Shown here piece after piece: positions 8,848 to 17,532 of a stretch of 64,000 nucleotides of DNA. The notes beneath the pieces are model-generated. The model was not told the DNA's origin and did no database searches. It saw only the letters and a program-made list of their open reading frames with translations. Every line of letters begins with the position of its first letter. Position 1 is the first letter of the stretch. The position numbers and the translations under genes were made by a program. Source of the DNA: AWTP1-13 sp963814055 (GTDB lineage: Bacteria > Pseudomonadota > Alphaproteobacteria > Rhizobiales > Hyphomicrobiaceae); NCBI GenBank assembly GCA_963814055.1, contig CAWFBJ010000002.1, positions 62,001 to 126,000 on the forward strand, written 5' to 3'.

Positions 8848-9894
8848 TCAGCCAAAAGTATCCTGCAGTACGCCCGTGCGCACGACCTCGACGCCGTCGA
8901 CGGCGATTGTCGTGCGCATCACGGGAATGTCGAAATGGCCGGCGGTGTAGCGACTGGCAAACTCGTTGGCCCCGGTGGAAAACAGGAAATTGCCGGCGAC
9001 CGCACGCAGCTCGGTGCCGTTGGTGTCGGCGCGATCGTACATCGCCAACGCCTCGTAGCGCGCCTTGCGGTTGAGGCCGAAGCCCACGTGCGAAACGGCG
9101 TAGGCCTCGCGATCTCCCCAGGCGGCGAGATAGCTCCGCATCATTTCGGCATCCGCGCCGTCCCCCTCGATGCGTGTCACGTAGTCGGCTTCCAGCGTCA
9201 GGCGGACCGGGGCCTCCAGGTAGCGCTTGAAGGTGAGGTTGATGTCGCCGCGGTCGAGCACCAGCGTGCCGTTGACGCTGCCGCTTCTGCAGAAGCTCAC
9301 CACGATGCCCCCCGGCCAGTGTGCCAACGTGCCAGGTTTGTCGGTCCAACCCCAGACGCCGACGGTGGAGGCGCCGATCATATCGATGTCGAGCGCCGTC
9401 CCAGCGTCTGATTTCACAGTCATTCGCTTTGCCGCACGCAGCATCTTGGCTGCGGCGCGCACACTCTTTTCCAGGGCGCCGTCGGGAGCCATGCGCTCGA
9501 GCGCTTCGGGATGCTCGTTGGAGATCACCAGGATGCGGGCCCCGGCCTTGAGGATCGCCGGCGTCTCCGGCGCGTGCATCAGGCCTTCGATGGTGCAGTC
9601 GACCACGAAGCCGGCCTGGCCGAGCGCTGCCACCACCGGCGCCAGACTGCCGATCGCCTCGCTGGCGCCCGTCGAGCGCACCGGCACCGGGTGAGGGTTG
9701 CGCGGCGTCGGCACCACCACGTGAAACGGCCGCGCGCCCAGCCGCAGCAGCGCCAACTCGGCCAGGTGGACGTTGAGCGCGCGCGACTGCGTTTCGGACA
9801 GGATCGCGGCTGTATCGCCTTTCTTGACCGCGCAGCGTTCCAATACCTCGCAGAACGCGTCGATCCATTTGCCTTCGATGCGATCGGCGAACAT
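8848..9894 (-). CDS. NicX-like 2,5-dihydroxypyridine 5,6-dioxygenase / M29-family homologue
   Basis: This 348-residue protein belongs to the family that includes NicX, the iron enzyme that opens the ring of 2,5-dihydroxypyridine in nicotinate breakdown, and M29 aminopeptidases. The metal-binding pattern of NicX (His265, His318, Asp320) appears here with nearly the same spacing: His about 269 in SHVGFG, then His about 320 and Asp about 322 in GHFDIP. The ATG at 9894 is chosen because upstream sequence in frame is not family-like. It is 64 bases downstream of two ABC permease genes on the same strand and looks co-transcribed. The true substrate is unproven; it may be a related N-heterocycle or another aromatic. 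Confidence 0.75.
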   Translation of the reverse strand: MFADRIEGKWIDAFCEVLERCAVKKGDTAAILSETQSRALNVHLAELALLRLGARPFHVVVPTPRNPHPVPVRSTGASEAIGSLAPVVAALGQAGFVVDCTIEGLMHAPETPAILKAGARILVISNEHPEALERMAPDGALEKSVRAAAKMLRAAKRMTVKSDAGTALDIDMIGASTVGVWGWTDKPGTLAHWPGGIVVSFCRSGSVNGTLVLDRGDINLTFKRYLEAPVRLTLEADYVTRIEGDGADAEMMRSYLAAWGDREAYAVSHVGFGLNRKARYEALAMYDRADTNGTELRAVAGNFLFSTGANEFASRYTAGHFDIPVMRTTIAVDGVEVVRTGVLQDTFG

Positions 9895-9958
9895 GCGCAG
9901 CCTCTTGTTTGCGTTTACAGGGCGATGATAGGGCACGCGGAGGCGCGTGGCCAACCTC

Positions 9959-10726
9959 TCAGCTTTCTTCCGGAAACCCGGCCAGCAAGCGTGCGCGCAG
10001 GGCGTTGAAGCCGACATTGAGTGCCAGCCCGAGCATCGAGATGGCGATCAGCGGCACGTACATGTCGACGGTCTCGAAACTGCGCGAGGCGTAGACGAGC
10101 AGGTGGCCGAGGCCGTTGGTCGAACTGATCATCTCGGCCAGGAACACGACGATGCAGGAGATTACGAGTCCGATGCGGCAGCCAGTCAGAACCGAGGGTA
10201 GGGCTGCCGGAAGCACGATCGTGAACAGCGCCTTGCGTCGCGAAGTCCCGGCCGCCAACCCCGACCAGACGAGTTTGGGTTCGACGGCGGAGGTGCCCTG
10301 GTAGGTGGCGAGCAGGATCGGAAAGGCGGCGTCCGCTGCCACCAGTGCGATCTTGGACGCATGCTCGAAGCCGAGGATGAGAATGAAAGCGGGGTAAAGC
10401 GCGATCTTCGGAACGGGCGCCAGCACGCGCACGACCGGACGCAGGAGCGCTTCGACTGTGCGGTTGCCCGTCGCCGCAACGCCCAGCGTCACGCCGATCA
10501 CGACCGCGATGGCGAAGCCCCCAAACAGCCGGAACAGCGTGGTCGCGGCATGCCCGATAAAAACCGGGTCGGCGAGCTGATGGGCCAACCGCGTAAAGAC
10601 CGCCGCGGGCGGCGGCAGCAGCGACGGTGGCGCCATGCCGGCGCTGGTCAGGCCCTGCCACAGGGCAAGGACAAGCGCGATCGGCAGGACGCCGAGCAGG
10701 ACTTCGGGGAGCGCGCGCGAATTCAT
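9959..10726 (-). CDS. NitT/TauT-type ABC transporter permease
   Basis: This 255-residue inner-membrane permease belongs to the SsuC/TauC type (BPD_transp_1 fold), with about six membrane segments. The cytoplasmic EAA-like loop for contact with the ATPase is visible around AAGTSRRKALFTIVLPAALP. It overlaps the preceding permease gene by 4 bases, indicating translational coupling. Two different permease subunits, an ATPase and a receptor are all present on this strand, so the importer is complete. The cargo cannot be read from the permease; the adjacent NicX-like enzyme suggests an aromatic or N-heterocyclic compound. Confidence 0.9.
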   Translation of the reverse strand: MNSRALPEVLLGVLPIALVLALWQGLTSAGMAPPSLLPPPAAVFTRLAHQLADPVFIGHAATTLFRLFGGFAIAVVIGVTLGVAATGNRTVEALLRPVVRVLAPVPKIALYPAFILILGFEHASKIALVAADAAFPILLATYQGTSAVEPKLVWSGLAAGTSRRKALFTIVLPAALPSVLTGCRIGLVISCIVVFLAEMISSTNGLGHLLVYASRSFETVDMYVPLIAISMLGLALNVGFNALRARLLAGFPEES

Positions 10727-11508
10727 GACGTTCCCACCGCGATCTCATGCACGGGCTCGGCCCAGGCGACAGCCCATGCGCGCAGCCGCTCGAACAGGAC
10801 ATCGATGATGAAGCCCAGCGCGCCGATAATGACGATCATCGCGTACACAGTATCGTACAGCGCCATGTCGAGCGAGTTGAACAGTATATTGCCCACGCCG
10901 GCCTGCCGCGCGATCATCTCGCTGGTCACCATGGTGATGAGCGCGAGAACCAGTCCGGTGCGTATGCCGACGAATATCTCGGGTAGTGCAGACGGCAGCA
11001 CGACGCGCATCAGCCGCTGCAGCGGGCTCATGCCCATGGCTGCTGCCGACCACAGCATCTTCTCCTCGACGGCACGTGCGCCCTGATAGCTGTGGTAGAT
11101 GATGGGCAGGCTGACGCCCAGGAAGATCACCAGCGTTTTCGACGCATCGCCAACACCCAGCCACAGCATGATGATCGGCATGAGTGCTGCTTTGGGAACG
11201 GGGTAGATGATCATCAGCAGCGGATTGAAGAACGCGGCGACCAGCCGGTTGCGGCCCATCAGCAGTCCGACAGGAACAGCAAACACCAGCGCGAGACTGA
11301 AGCCGATCACCATCCGGCGCACGGAGTCGGCAATATTGAACAGCGCTTCCCGGTCGCCGAGGATAGCCGGCAATTGTCGCAGGGCCTCGTGGGCCGGCGG
11401 AAGTCCGTTGATCTGAAACACCCGCGCGGCCAGCTCCCAGAGTGCCAGAATGCCGAGGCAGGCGAGCAGCGGCGGCAGTCCCGGGATGGCGGTGAGGCGC
11501 TGGCTCAT
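10723..11508 (-). CDS. NitT/TauT-type ABC transporter permease
   Basis: This is the second permease of the same importer, 261 residues with about six membrane segments and the coupling loop around AAAMGMSPLQRLMRVVLPSALP. It probably forms a heterodimer with the neighbouring permease. Between it and the ATPase gene lies a 100-base palindromic repeat. The gene is intact. Confidence 0.9.
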   Translation of the reverse strand: MSQRLTAIPGLPPLLACLGILALWELAARVFQINGLPPAHEALRQLPAILGDREALFNIADSVRRMVIGFSLALVFAVPVGLLMGRNRLVAAFFNPLLMIIYPVPKAALMPIIMLWLGVGDASKTLVIFLGVSLPIIYHSYQGARAVEEKMLWSAAAMGMSPLQRLMRVVLPSALPEIFVGIRTGLVLALITMVTSEMIARQAGVGNILFNSLDMALYDTVYAMIVIIGALGFIIDVLFERLRAWAVAWAEPVHEIAVGTS

Positions 11509-11525
11509 GACGCGCGGTCCGTCAC

Positions 11526-11625
11526 CGTCATTCCCGCGAGCGCGAAGCGCGTCAGCGGGAATCCAGCCGCGCGTTCTTCCCTGCCTCTGGATTCCCGCCC
11601 GGCGCTTCGCTTGGCGGGAATGACG
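11526..11625. repeat. 100-bp palindromic intergenic repeat
   Basis: The outer arms are CGTCATTCCCGC (11526-11537) and GCGGGAATGACG (11614-11625). The inner arms are GCGGGAATCCAG (11555-11566) and CTGGATTCCCGC (11587-11598). Both pairs are perfect inverted repeats, so the RNA could fold into a long branched hairpin. This is the common proteobacterial intergenic palindrome type. It lies between the permease and ATPase genes of one importer. Confidence 0.85.
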
Positions 11626-11641
11626 AATGGTGCTCCGTGCG

Positions 11642-12409
11642 TCACGGGGCCTGCTCCGGCATGTCCATCAGCCGCTCGATGTTGATGACCAGGGTCTGAT
11701 AGCGGCGGTCGACCAGCAGATCAGCGCGCCGGCGCGGCCGGGCGAGGTCGATTTTGATCGTCTCCTTGATGCGGCCGGGCGAGCGGGTCAACACGACAAC
11801 GCGGTCGGACAGAAACACGGCCTCCTCCACGCTGTGGGTCACGAACAGCACGGTCTTGCGGTCCCGCTCCCAGATTTCCAGCAGTTCTTTCTGCATGCCG
11901 GTGCGGGTGTGGGCATCGAGTGCGCCGAACGGCTCGTCCATCAGCAGGATGCTTGGACCATAGGCCAGCGTGCGGGCGATGGCCACGCGCTGCTTCATCC
12001 CGCCGGAGAGCTCCTTGGGATAGAAATTCTCGTACCCTGTCAGATGCACCAGTGCGATCAGCGCGCGCGCTTTCTCTTCGGCCTTGGATTTGGCCATGCC
12101 GCGTTCGAGCGGCCCGTACATGACGTTACCGAGTACAGTCTTCCAGGGGAACAGCGCGAACTCCTGGAACACGGGTCCGCGGTCCGGGCCTGGCCCCGTC
12201 ACCGGCTTGCCGTCGACTGCGACGGTGCCCTGCGTCGGTTGCACGAAGCCGCCGACGATATAGAGCAGCGTGGACTTGCCGCAGCCCGACGGTCCCAGGA
12301 TCGAGACGAATTCCCCATCGGCCACGTCGAGCGAGATGTCCGTCAGCGCCAGATGACTGGTCCGACGCGCCGTCTCGAACGACTTGCCCAACCCCTCGAT
12401 GGCGATCAT
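11642..12409 (-). CDS. NitT/TauT-type ABC transporter ATP-binding protein
   Basis: This 255-residue ATPase powers the importer encoded around it. Walker A (GPSGCGKST), the signature LSGGMKQRV, Walker B (LLMDEP) and the His switch (VTHSVEEA) are all present. The start at 12409 is preferred because the region before it falls in a palindromic repeat and is not protein-like; the ribosome site is weak (AGGGGA). It is closest to the SsuB/TauB/NrtD group. Intergenic palindromes lie on both sides of it. Confidence 0.92.
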   Translation of the reverse strand: MIAIEGLGKSFETARRTSHLALTDISLDVADGEFVSILGPSGCGKSTLLYIVGGFVQPTQGTVAVDGKPVTGPGPDRGPVFQEFALFPWKTVLGNVMYGPLERGMAKSKAEEKARALIALVHLTGYENFYPKELSGGMKQRVAIARTLAYGPSILLMDEPFGALDAHTRTGMQKELLEIWERDRKTVLFVTHSVEEAVFLSDRVVVLTRSPGRIKETIKIDLARPRRRADLLVDRRYQTLVINIERLMDMPEQAP

Positions 12410-12415
12410 GGAGAT

Positions 12416-12533
12416 CCCCTCTCCCCATGCTTCTTCCGCATAAGGAGAGGGCCAGGGTGAGGGGCAGCAACACACGCCCGAGCAAGCGTCTGCGCCTCAC
12501 CCCGACCCTCTCCCCGTAAGAACGGGGAGAGGG
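12416..12533. repeat. palindromic intergenic repeat, CCCTCTCCCC type
   Basis: CCCCTCTCCCC near 12416-12426 pairs with CGGGGAGAGGG at 12523-12533. An inner pair (GGAGAGGGCCAGGGTGAGG near 12444 and CCTCACCCCGACCCTCTCC near 12495) nests inside. This class of CTCACCC/CCCTCTCCCC palindrome is widespread in proteobacterial chromosomes. It separates the receptor gene from the ATPase gene. Confidence 0.8.
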
Positions 12534-12548
12534 AGACGCGGCCCTTCC

Positions 12549-13526
12549 TCATTCCATCGGCGCCACGATGGTGGCGTGCCGGAAGCGGGCAACGTCGAGC
12601 TTTTCCTTGATCATGGCCGTTTCGGCATAGATGTCGAACATCGCCTGGATACCGGCGAAGTTCGGCGCAGCGCCAGGCTCACGCGCGAAGTCGTTGGGCT
12701 TCAGCAGGTAGGTGTCCAGCACCTCCACCGGCGCCTTGATGACCTCGTTGACCACCTTCAGGGTCTCGGCGCGATCGGCCAGGGCCTTCTTCATGCCGGC
12801 GGTGAGATCGCGCACGTAGTGCTTCACGAGCTCGGGGTTCTTGTCGACGAACTCCTTCCGGCACACTTCCAGGATGTGCACAATATTCTGCTGCTGGTCG
12901 GCCAGCGAAAACAGCTTGCGCAGGCCGCCCTTGGCCTCGGCGCGGGCCGCGAATGGCTGGTTGAGCACGCCGACGTCGACGCGGCCGGTGCGGATGGCGT
13001 CCTCCGAGCCCGGGAAGCCGGTCTCGACCATGCGGATGTCCTTGGCCGGATCGAGGCCGTTCTTCCTGAGCAGCAGGAACATGGGGCCGAGGATGCCGGA
13101 GCCGAACACGTTGGTGCCCACGCTCTTGCCCTTCATGTCGGCGATGGTCTTGATGGGTGAATCATCCTTCACCGCCCAGTAGACCGAGAAGCTACCGGGC
13201 CGTTCGCCCACGTGCTGGGCGATGATGTAGGCCTGCAGGCCGCCCTGCAGCGCGCCGTTGGCGAGCGACAGCGGGGCCTGCGTCGAGCAGTCGAGCGAAC
13301 CCGCCACCATTGCCTGCACCATGGGCGCAGTGCCCTGGAACTGCACCCACTCGATCCGGTAGCTCTTGCCGAGCGTGGTGAACTGCTCGGCGCGGCGCAT
13401 CAGCCAATATTTGGCTTCCTCGGCCGGGATGGTCCAGCCGACGCGAATGACTTCCTGCGCGACCGCAGCCGCCGACACGAACGCAGAGCCGGCGAGCGCG
13501 AGCGCCAGCGTCAACTTTCTAGACAT
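12549..13526 (-). CDS. ABC transporter substrate-binding protein, NMT1/SsuA-like
   Basis: This is a 325-residue periplasmic receptor. A Sec signal peptide covers residues 1-25 (LALALAGSAFVSAAAVAQ). The mature protein follows the NMT1/SsuA/TauA pattern, with the IADMKGKSVGTNVFGSG segment and VGVLNQPFA. The start at 13526 has AAGGGAAG upstream and gives a clean signal peptide. It is the first gene of a minus-strand unit running through the ATPase, two permeases and the NicX-like enzyme. The ligand is not determined. Confidence 0.88.
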   Translation of the reverse strand: MSRKLTLALALAGSAFVSAAAVAQEVIRVGWTIPAEEAKYWLMRRAEQFTTLGKSYRIEWVQFQGTAPMVQAMVAGSLDCSTQAPLSLANGALQGGLQAYIIAQHVGERPGSFSVYWAVKDDSPIKTIADMKGKSVGTNVFGSGILGPMFLLLRKNGLDPAKDIRMVETGFPGSEDAIRTGRVDVGVLNQPFAARAEAKGGLRKLFSLADQQQNIVHILEVCRKEFVDKNPELVKHYVRDLTAGMKKALADRAETLKVVNEVIKAPVEVLDTYLLKPNDFAREPGAAPNFAGIQAMFDIYAETAMIKEKLDVARFRHATIVAPME

Positions 13527-13864
13527 AGAAACACTTCCCTTTACTGTTCCCGTCCCGATACGGACCATCCATCGTCTCCGCAAACCTTAGCAAAGTTCCG
13601 CGCCATCGTCCCGCTCGTATAGATCTTCACCTGTCCTGTCGAAATCGCCCGCCTTGGGATTGCTTGGATCGAATGAATTGGAGCCTGTATCCGCCGTTCG
13701 GCGGTGGGGTGCGGCCGTGGTCTTGTCGCCACACGTAGGCGTGCGCACACCGTCTCAGTGCTGACGTTGTTGCCTTCTGTCGGCTTGTCTGCTCCGGTGT
13801 CAGATTGAGAGTGGGCCGTTTGGGTTCGGCCGTGAACGTTGCTTTTGTTGTGTTGGGGGAAGTT
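13527..13864. other. divergent intergenic region between the importer and the patatin gene
   Basis: These 338 bases separate the divergently transcribed importer unit and large patatin gene, so they should hold promoters for both. I see no gene, no convincing promoter hexamers and no long repeat; one short hairpin (CCGCC-GTTC-GGCGG near 13690) is present. Confidence 0.5.
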
Positions 13865-16330
13865 ATGGCTGACGCGTCCGGCGAGGGGTCGGTGTTCATC
13901 AGGTGCATGCGCGATATCCGCGGTGCCTTTTACTCCCAGCGCAGCACCATTTTGATCTCGCTCGCCGCTGCGTATGTGCTCGCCTTTCCGGCGGTGACGC
14001 GGGAGGTCTATCGCATCCTGGCAGACGATGCCTATGACCTCACCAGCCTTGAACCACGGCAAATCGTGGCGCGAGGCATCACATGGCTGCCGATAGTTTT
14101 CGCCTTTCTGTCCTTGTTTCTCGCCTCGGCTGCCATTTGGTACGTCGGGCGCGACCTGGCAGGTCAGGTTGAAGGAGAGCAGCTTCGCGCACGCACGTTG
14201 AAGGGCTACCTGTTGCGCTGGCTGCCGGCCGTCTTCGCGCTGCTGCTACCGCTCGGCGCAGCATGGGGCTTGTACAGTGCTAGTCTCGACGCGCAGGCCA
14301 TCGGCGCCCTGCAGTACAACGTCGCCCCGCCATTCGACAATGAATATCCCTCGCCGATGGAGGATACGCAGAAGGCCGTGCAAAGGCTGCTCGGCAGCAT
14401 GGGAGCAGTGGCCTGGCTTATCCGCGGCGCCGCTTATGCCTGCGTCGGCTTGGCGGTCGTGTTGCTGGCTTCGATGGCCTTGGTTGGCTGGCGCCGGCGA
14501 GGCTCGGCTTTTGGTGCGCGGTTGCGCTATGGCCTGCTGATCGTTGCAGCCGGCATCGTTGCACTCTTCTCGCTCTCGATCGCCATCCCTATTCTTGGCG
14601 GGGTGCCGCGTTGGGTCGGCACCGTTGCGGTGTTCAACCTCTTCATTGTTGCCCTCACCATATTTGTCGGGTTTGGCATCCTCATCAGCGACCGGTTCGG
14701 CATTCCTGTGCTGCTGATCGTGATTGGCTTTGCGGTGGTGCTTTCCCTGTTCGACGTCAACGACAACCATGTCGTTCAACAGGTGGAAGCCAAGCAGAAG
14801 GGGAGCGAGCGGGGGGGCGCACAGGATGAGTTCGATGTCTGGCTCAAATCGAGGGCCGATCTCGCCGCCTATAAGGCCGAGCCGTATCCTGTGTTCGTCG
14901 TGTCGGCGGCCGGCGGCGGCCTCTACGCGGCTCACCATACGGCGAGGTTTCTGGCGCGCATCCAGGACCACTGCCCGCATTTTGCCCAACACATCTTTGC
15001 CATCAGCGGCGTTTCCGGTGGCAGCGTCGGTGCGGCCGTATTTGCCAGCTTGCTGAATACGAAGGTTCCCACGCAGGAGACGGTGCCGGGTTGCAAAGCC
15101 TTCGGCCGTAGGGGGCCTCTCGAACAAGACGTTACCGCTATTCTCAGCAGGGACTACTTGTCGCCGATCGTGGCAGCTACGTTGTTTCCCGATTTCCTGC
15201 AGCGCTTCATTCCGGTGGCGATCCCCAAGTTCGATCGTGGCCAGGTACTCGACGCGGTGCTGGAGGCCGCGTGGCGCAAGCGGTTCCCCGACAAGCCTAA
15301 TCCGCTGGCGATGCCGATGATGGACCTTTGGGATCCCAAGGGTGTGACCCCCGCCCTGGTGCTCAATGCCACCCACGTCGCCACCGGCGGCCGCTTCGCC
15401 ATGGCGCCTTTCATGCCACGCCGGTACGACCAGACCGCCATCAAGCTGGAATGGGTGCAGGGTCATCTGCAGAACAGAAGCGTATTACCGACGCCGGGCG
15501 AACCCGAACCGACGGGTCACGAGGATCTGAAGCTGAGCTCGGCGGCGGGTATCAGCGCCCGGTTCCCCTGGATCATGCCGCCGGCCACCGTGCTGGCGCA
15601 GAAGCAAGACAAAAATCGCAAGAACACGCTTCTTCGCCTTGTCGACGGCGGCTACTTCGAGAACTCCGGCGCGGATACTGCGGGCGATCTGATCCGAGCC
15701 ATGGAATACGCCAAGACCCCGCAAACGCCGCCATTCAAGATCTACACGCTGGTATTGACGAGCTACGACAACGTCGTGTTCGGCGGCAACTTCAACGATG
15801 AAACGCCCCTTGGCGAATTCATCGCTCCCCTTCGCGGCCTGCTCAGCACGCGCCAAGCGCGCGGCGACATGGCCATCATCCGGACATTGGACTACCTCTG
15901 CCCGGACCTCGACAACTGCAACACCCAAGCCGACGATCGTGGCTGGCACAACAAGGCCAAATGGATCTTTGCCACGCTCAACCTCAAGGATTCCAAGTTG
16001 CCCTTGAGCTGGCACCTATCCGAATTCAGCCGCAGATTTGTCGGTCTGCATGCCGGTAACCCGCGCGACTGCGGCAATGTCTACCATGGCGTCGTGCCGC
16101 TATGGACGGGGCTGCCCAACGAACCGGAGCCGCCGCCGCCGTTGAAGCCCCCGCGCGTCATGGCGGCGCTCAACAACGCCAACTGCGCGGCGTCTATCGT
16201 GTGCGCACAACTTGCCAATAAAAAGCTCCCGTTCTCTCCGACAACTGGCAAGATGGAGAACTATTGCGACGCCTGGGATGCTGCAGGCCCGGCGCCCGTT
16301 CCGAATATCGTGCCCGCCTCGGGCAAGTGA
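13865..16330 (+). CDS. large membrane-anchored patatin-like phospholipase
   Basis: This is an 821-residue protein with two parts. Residues about 1-310 contain roughly seven or eight hydrophobic segments in pairs. The C-terminal part is a patatin-like lipase domain. It has the nucleophile elbow GVSGGSVG and, much later, the catalytic Asp in DGGYFENSG, both needed for a Ser-Asp dyad. Oxyanion-type glycines are visible in SAAGGGLYAAHH. A lipid hydrolase tethered to the inner membrane is the likely role; the substrate is unknown. An in-frame ATG lies upstream at 13805, but 13865 is preferred because GGGGGA precedes it. Two shorter unrelated-in-layout patatins occur at 37-39 kb. Confidence 0.82.
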   Translation: MADASGEGSVFIRCMRDIRGAFYSQRSTILISLAAAYVLAFPAVTREVYRILADDAYDLTSLEPRQIVARGITWLPIVFAFLSLFLASAAIWYVGRDLAGQVEGEQLRARTLKGYLLRWLPAVFALLLPLGAAWGLYSASLDAQAIGALQYNVAPPFDNEYPSPMEDTQKAVQRLLGSMGAVAWLIRGAAYACVGLAVVLLASMALVGWRRRGSAFGARLRYGLLIVAAGIVALFSLSIAIPILGGVPRWVGTVAVFNLFIVALTIFVGFGILISDRFGIPVLLIVIGFAVVLSLFDVNDNHVVQQVEAKQKGSERGGAQDEFDVWLKSRADLAAYKAEPYPVFVVSAAGGGLYAAHHTARFLARIQDHCPHFAQHIFAISGVSGGSVGAAVFASLLNTKVPTQETVPGCKAFGRRGPLEQDVTAILSRDYLSPIVAATLFPDFLQRFIPVAIPKFDRGQVLDAVLEAAWRKRFPDKPNPLAMPMMDLWDPKGVTPALVLNATHVATGGRFAMAPFMPRRYDQTAIKLEWVQGHLQNRSVLPTPGEPEPTGHEDLKLSSAAGISARFPWIMPPATVLAQKQDKNRKNTLLRLVDGGYFENSGADTAGDLIRAMEYAKTPQTPPFKIYTLVLTSYDNVVFGGNFNDETPLGEFIAPLRGLLSTRQARGDMAIIRTLDYLCPDLDNCNTQADDRGWHNKAKWIFATLNLKDSKLPLSWHLSEFSRRFVGLHAGNPRDCGNVYHGVVPLWTGLPNEPEPPPPLKPPRVMAALNNANCAASIVCAQLANKKLPFSPTTGKMENYCDAWDAAGPAPVPNIVPASGK

Positions 16331-16396
16331 GGTCGCGAAAGCCCAACAATGCGGCGGAACACGCTCCTCGTCGCCGTTATTGCGTAGTTCAAAATC

Positions 16397-16522
16397 TTAG
16401 CCAGCGGGCACCACGGCTGTCGCCTCGATCTCGACTTTGGCGCGGCCTTCCATCTGCACCAGCGTCATGGCCGGGAAGTGCCGGCCCAGCACGCGGCGGC
16501 AGGCGCCGCCGACGTCGCGCAG
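16397..16522 (-). pseudogene. 3' remnant of a ridA-like gene
   Basis: Reading the minus strand from 16522 gives LRDVGGACRRVLGRHFPAM, then TLVQ, RAKVEIEATAVVP and a stop at 16397. This is nearly identical to the last third of the intact RidA-like protein at 17533-17937, apart from a short in-frame deletion (VVALVED replaced by MEG) and a changed C-terminus. It has no start and begins about 12 bases after the stop of the metallo-beta-lactamase-fold gene. It looks like the leftover of a duplication. Confidence 0.8.
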
Positions 16523-16533
16523 GCCCGCACGCC

Positions 16534-17511
16534 TCAGACGCCGGCCACCCACGCGTATGCCGACGACCCCTTGCGCTCTACCCGTCCTAGCCCGGGAAAC
16601 CGGATATGGTAGCTGAGCACCTGCAGCTTGTCGGTTGCGGCCATGTCGAGCACGTTCCGGCGGCTCACGACAGCCTTGGCGCCATCCATGTCCGCGCGGG
16701 GCTGCCAGTCGGGATGCGCGAAGGAGACGTGCGCGTTCTGCACGGCATCGGCAGTGATGAGCAGCTTGTCGGAGCCCGAGGCGATCAATAGCGAGATGTG
16801 GCCTGGCGTGTGCCCGGCCGTGTCGATGGCGGCGATCCCTGGCGCCACCTCGTCGCCGGGCTTGATGCGGGTCGTGCGCGCTTCGATCGCCTTGAACACG
16901 CGCCTTGCACCCGCTGCGATGCCCTCGATCGGCCCCTTGAGATTTGCCGCCTCGCCGGAGGTCCAGAAATCGAATTCCCGTGCCGAAACGACGTACTCGG
17001 CGCGGGGGAATCGCAAGCTGTCGTCCAGTTCGTCGACCAGGCCCCAGATATGATCGGGATGTGCGTGGGTCAGCACGACCTTGCCGATCTGCTCGGGCTT
17101 GATGCCGGCTACCTCCAGGCTGTCGGCGAGCTTGCCCGCGGTCGGTTCCCAGGTGCCGCCGGAGCCGGCGTCAATGAGAACGTAGTCGCTGCCGGTTTTC
17201 ACCAGCGCCACATTGATGTGGAAGTGGACGCGATCGGGGCCGACGGCGCGGTCCGCGAGGAACGACCTGACCTCAGCTTGCGCGACATTTTCCGCCAGAA
17301 TGCTGGTGGGCACCACCAGATGTCCGTCGCTCAGCACGATGACCTCACGAGATCCGAGCGATAGGCGATGATGGGCGGCTCCGCGCGGTTCGCTTGTGTT
17401 CCCTTGCGCGAGAGCCGCCGCGCCGAGCTGGGAGGCGCCAACCGCATATGCTGCGGCAGCCCCGCCGGACTGCAATATCGAGCGGCGGCTGACACGAGGG
17501 TTTCCAGGCAT
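16534..17511 (-). CDS. metallo-beta-lactamase-fold hydrolase, Tat-exported
   Basis: This 325-residue protein has an N-terminal twin-arginine signal (SRRSILQSGG, ending near AALAQG at about 37). The metallo-beta-lactamase metal motif THAHPDH follows at about 145-151, with further ligands in DTAGHTPGH and ITADA. The family hydrolyses many esters, lactones, thioesters and lactams; nothing here fixes the substrate. It is sandwiched between an intact ridA-like gene (21 bases upstream, same strand) and a ridA 3' remnant downstream, suggesting the gene pair was once duplicated. Confidence 0.87.
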   Translation of the reverse strand: MPGNPRVSRRSILQSGGAAAAYAVGASQLGAAALAQGNTSEPRGAAHHRLSLGSREVIVLSDGHLVVPTSILAENVAQAEVRSFLADRAVGPDRVHFHINVALVKTGSDYVLIDAGSGGTWEPTAGKLADSLEVAGIKPEQIGKVVLTHAHPDHIWGLVDELDDSLRFPRAEYVVSAREFDFWTSGEAANLKGPIEGIAAGARRVFKAIEARTTRIKPGDEVAPGIAAIDTAGHTPGHISLLIASGSDKLLITADAVQNAHVSFAHPDWQPRADMDGAKAVVSRRNVLDMAATDKLQVLSYHIRFPGLGRVERKGSSAYAWVAGV

Positions 17512-17532
17512 TGCAACCTCCGATCGGAGACA

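Noticed and set aside
11526..11625. Inverted repeats as insertion-sequence ends
   Set aside because: There is no transposase and only 76 bases between the outer arms; it is an intergenic palindrome.
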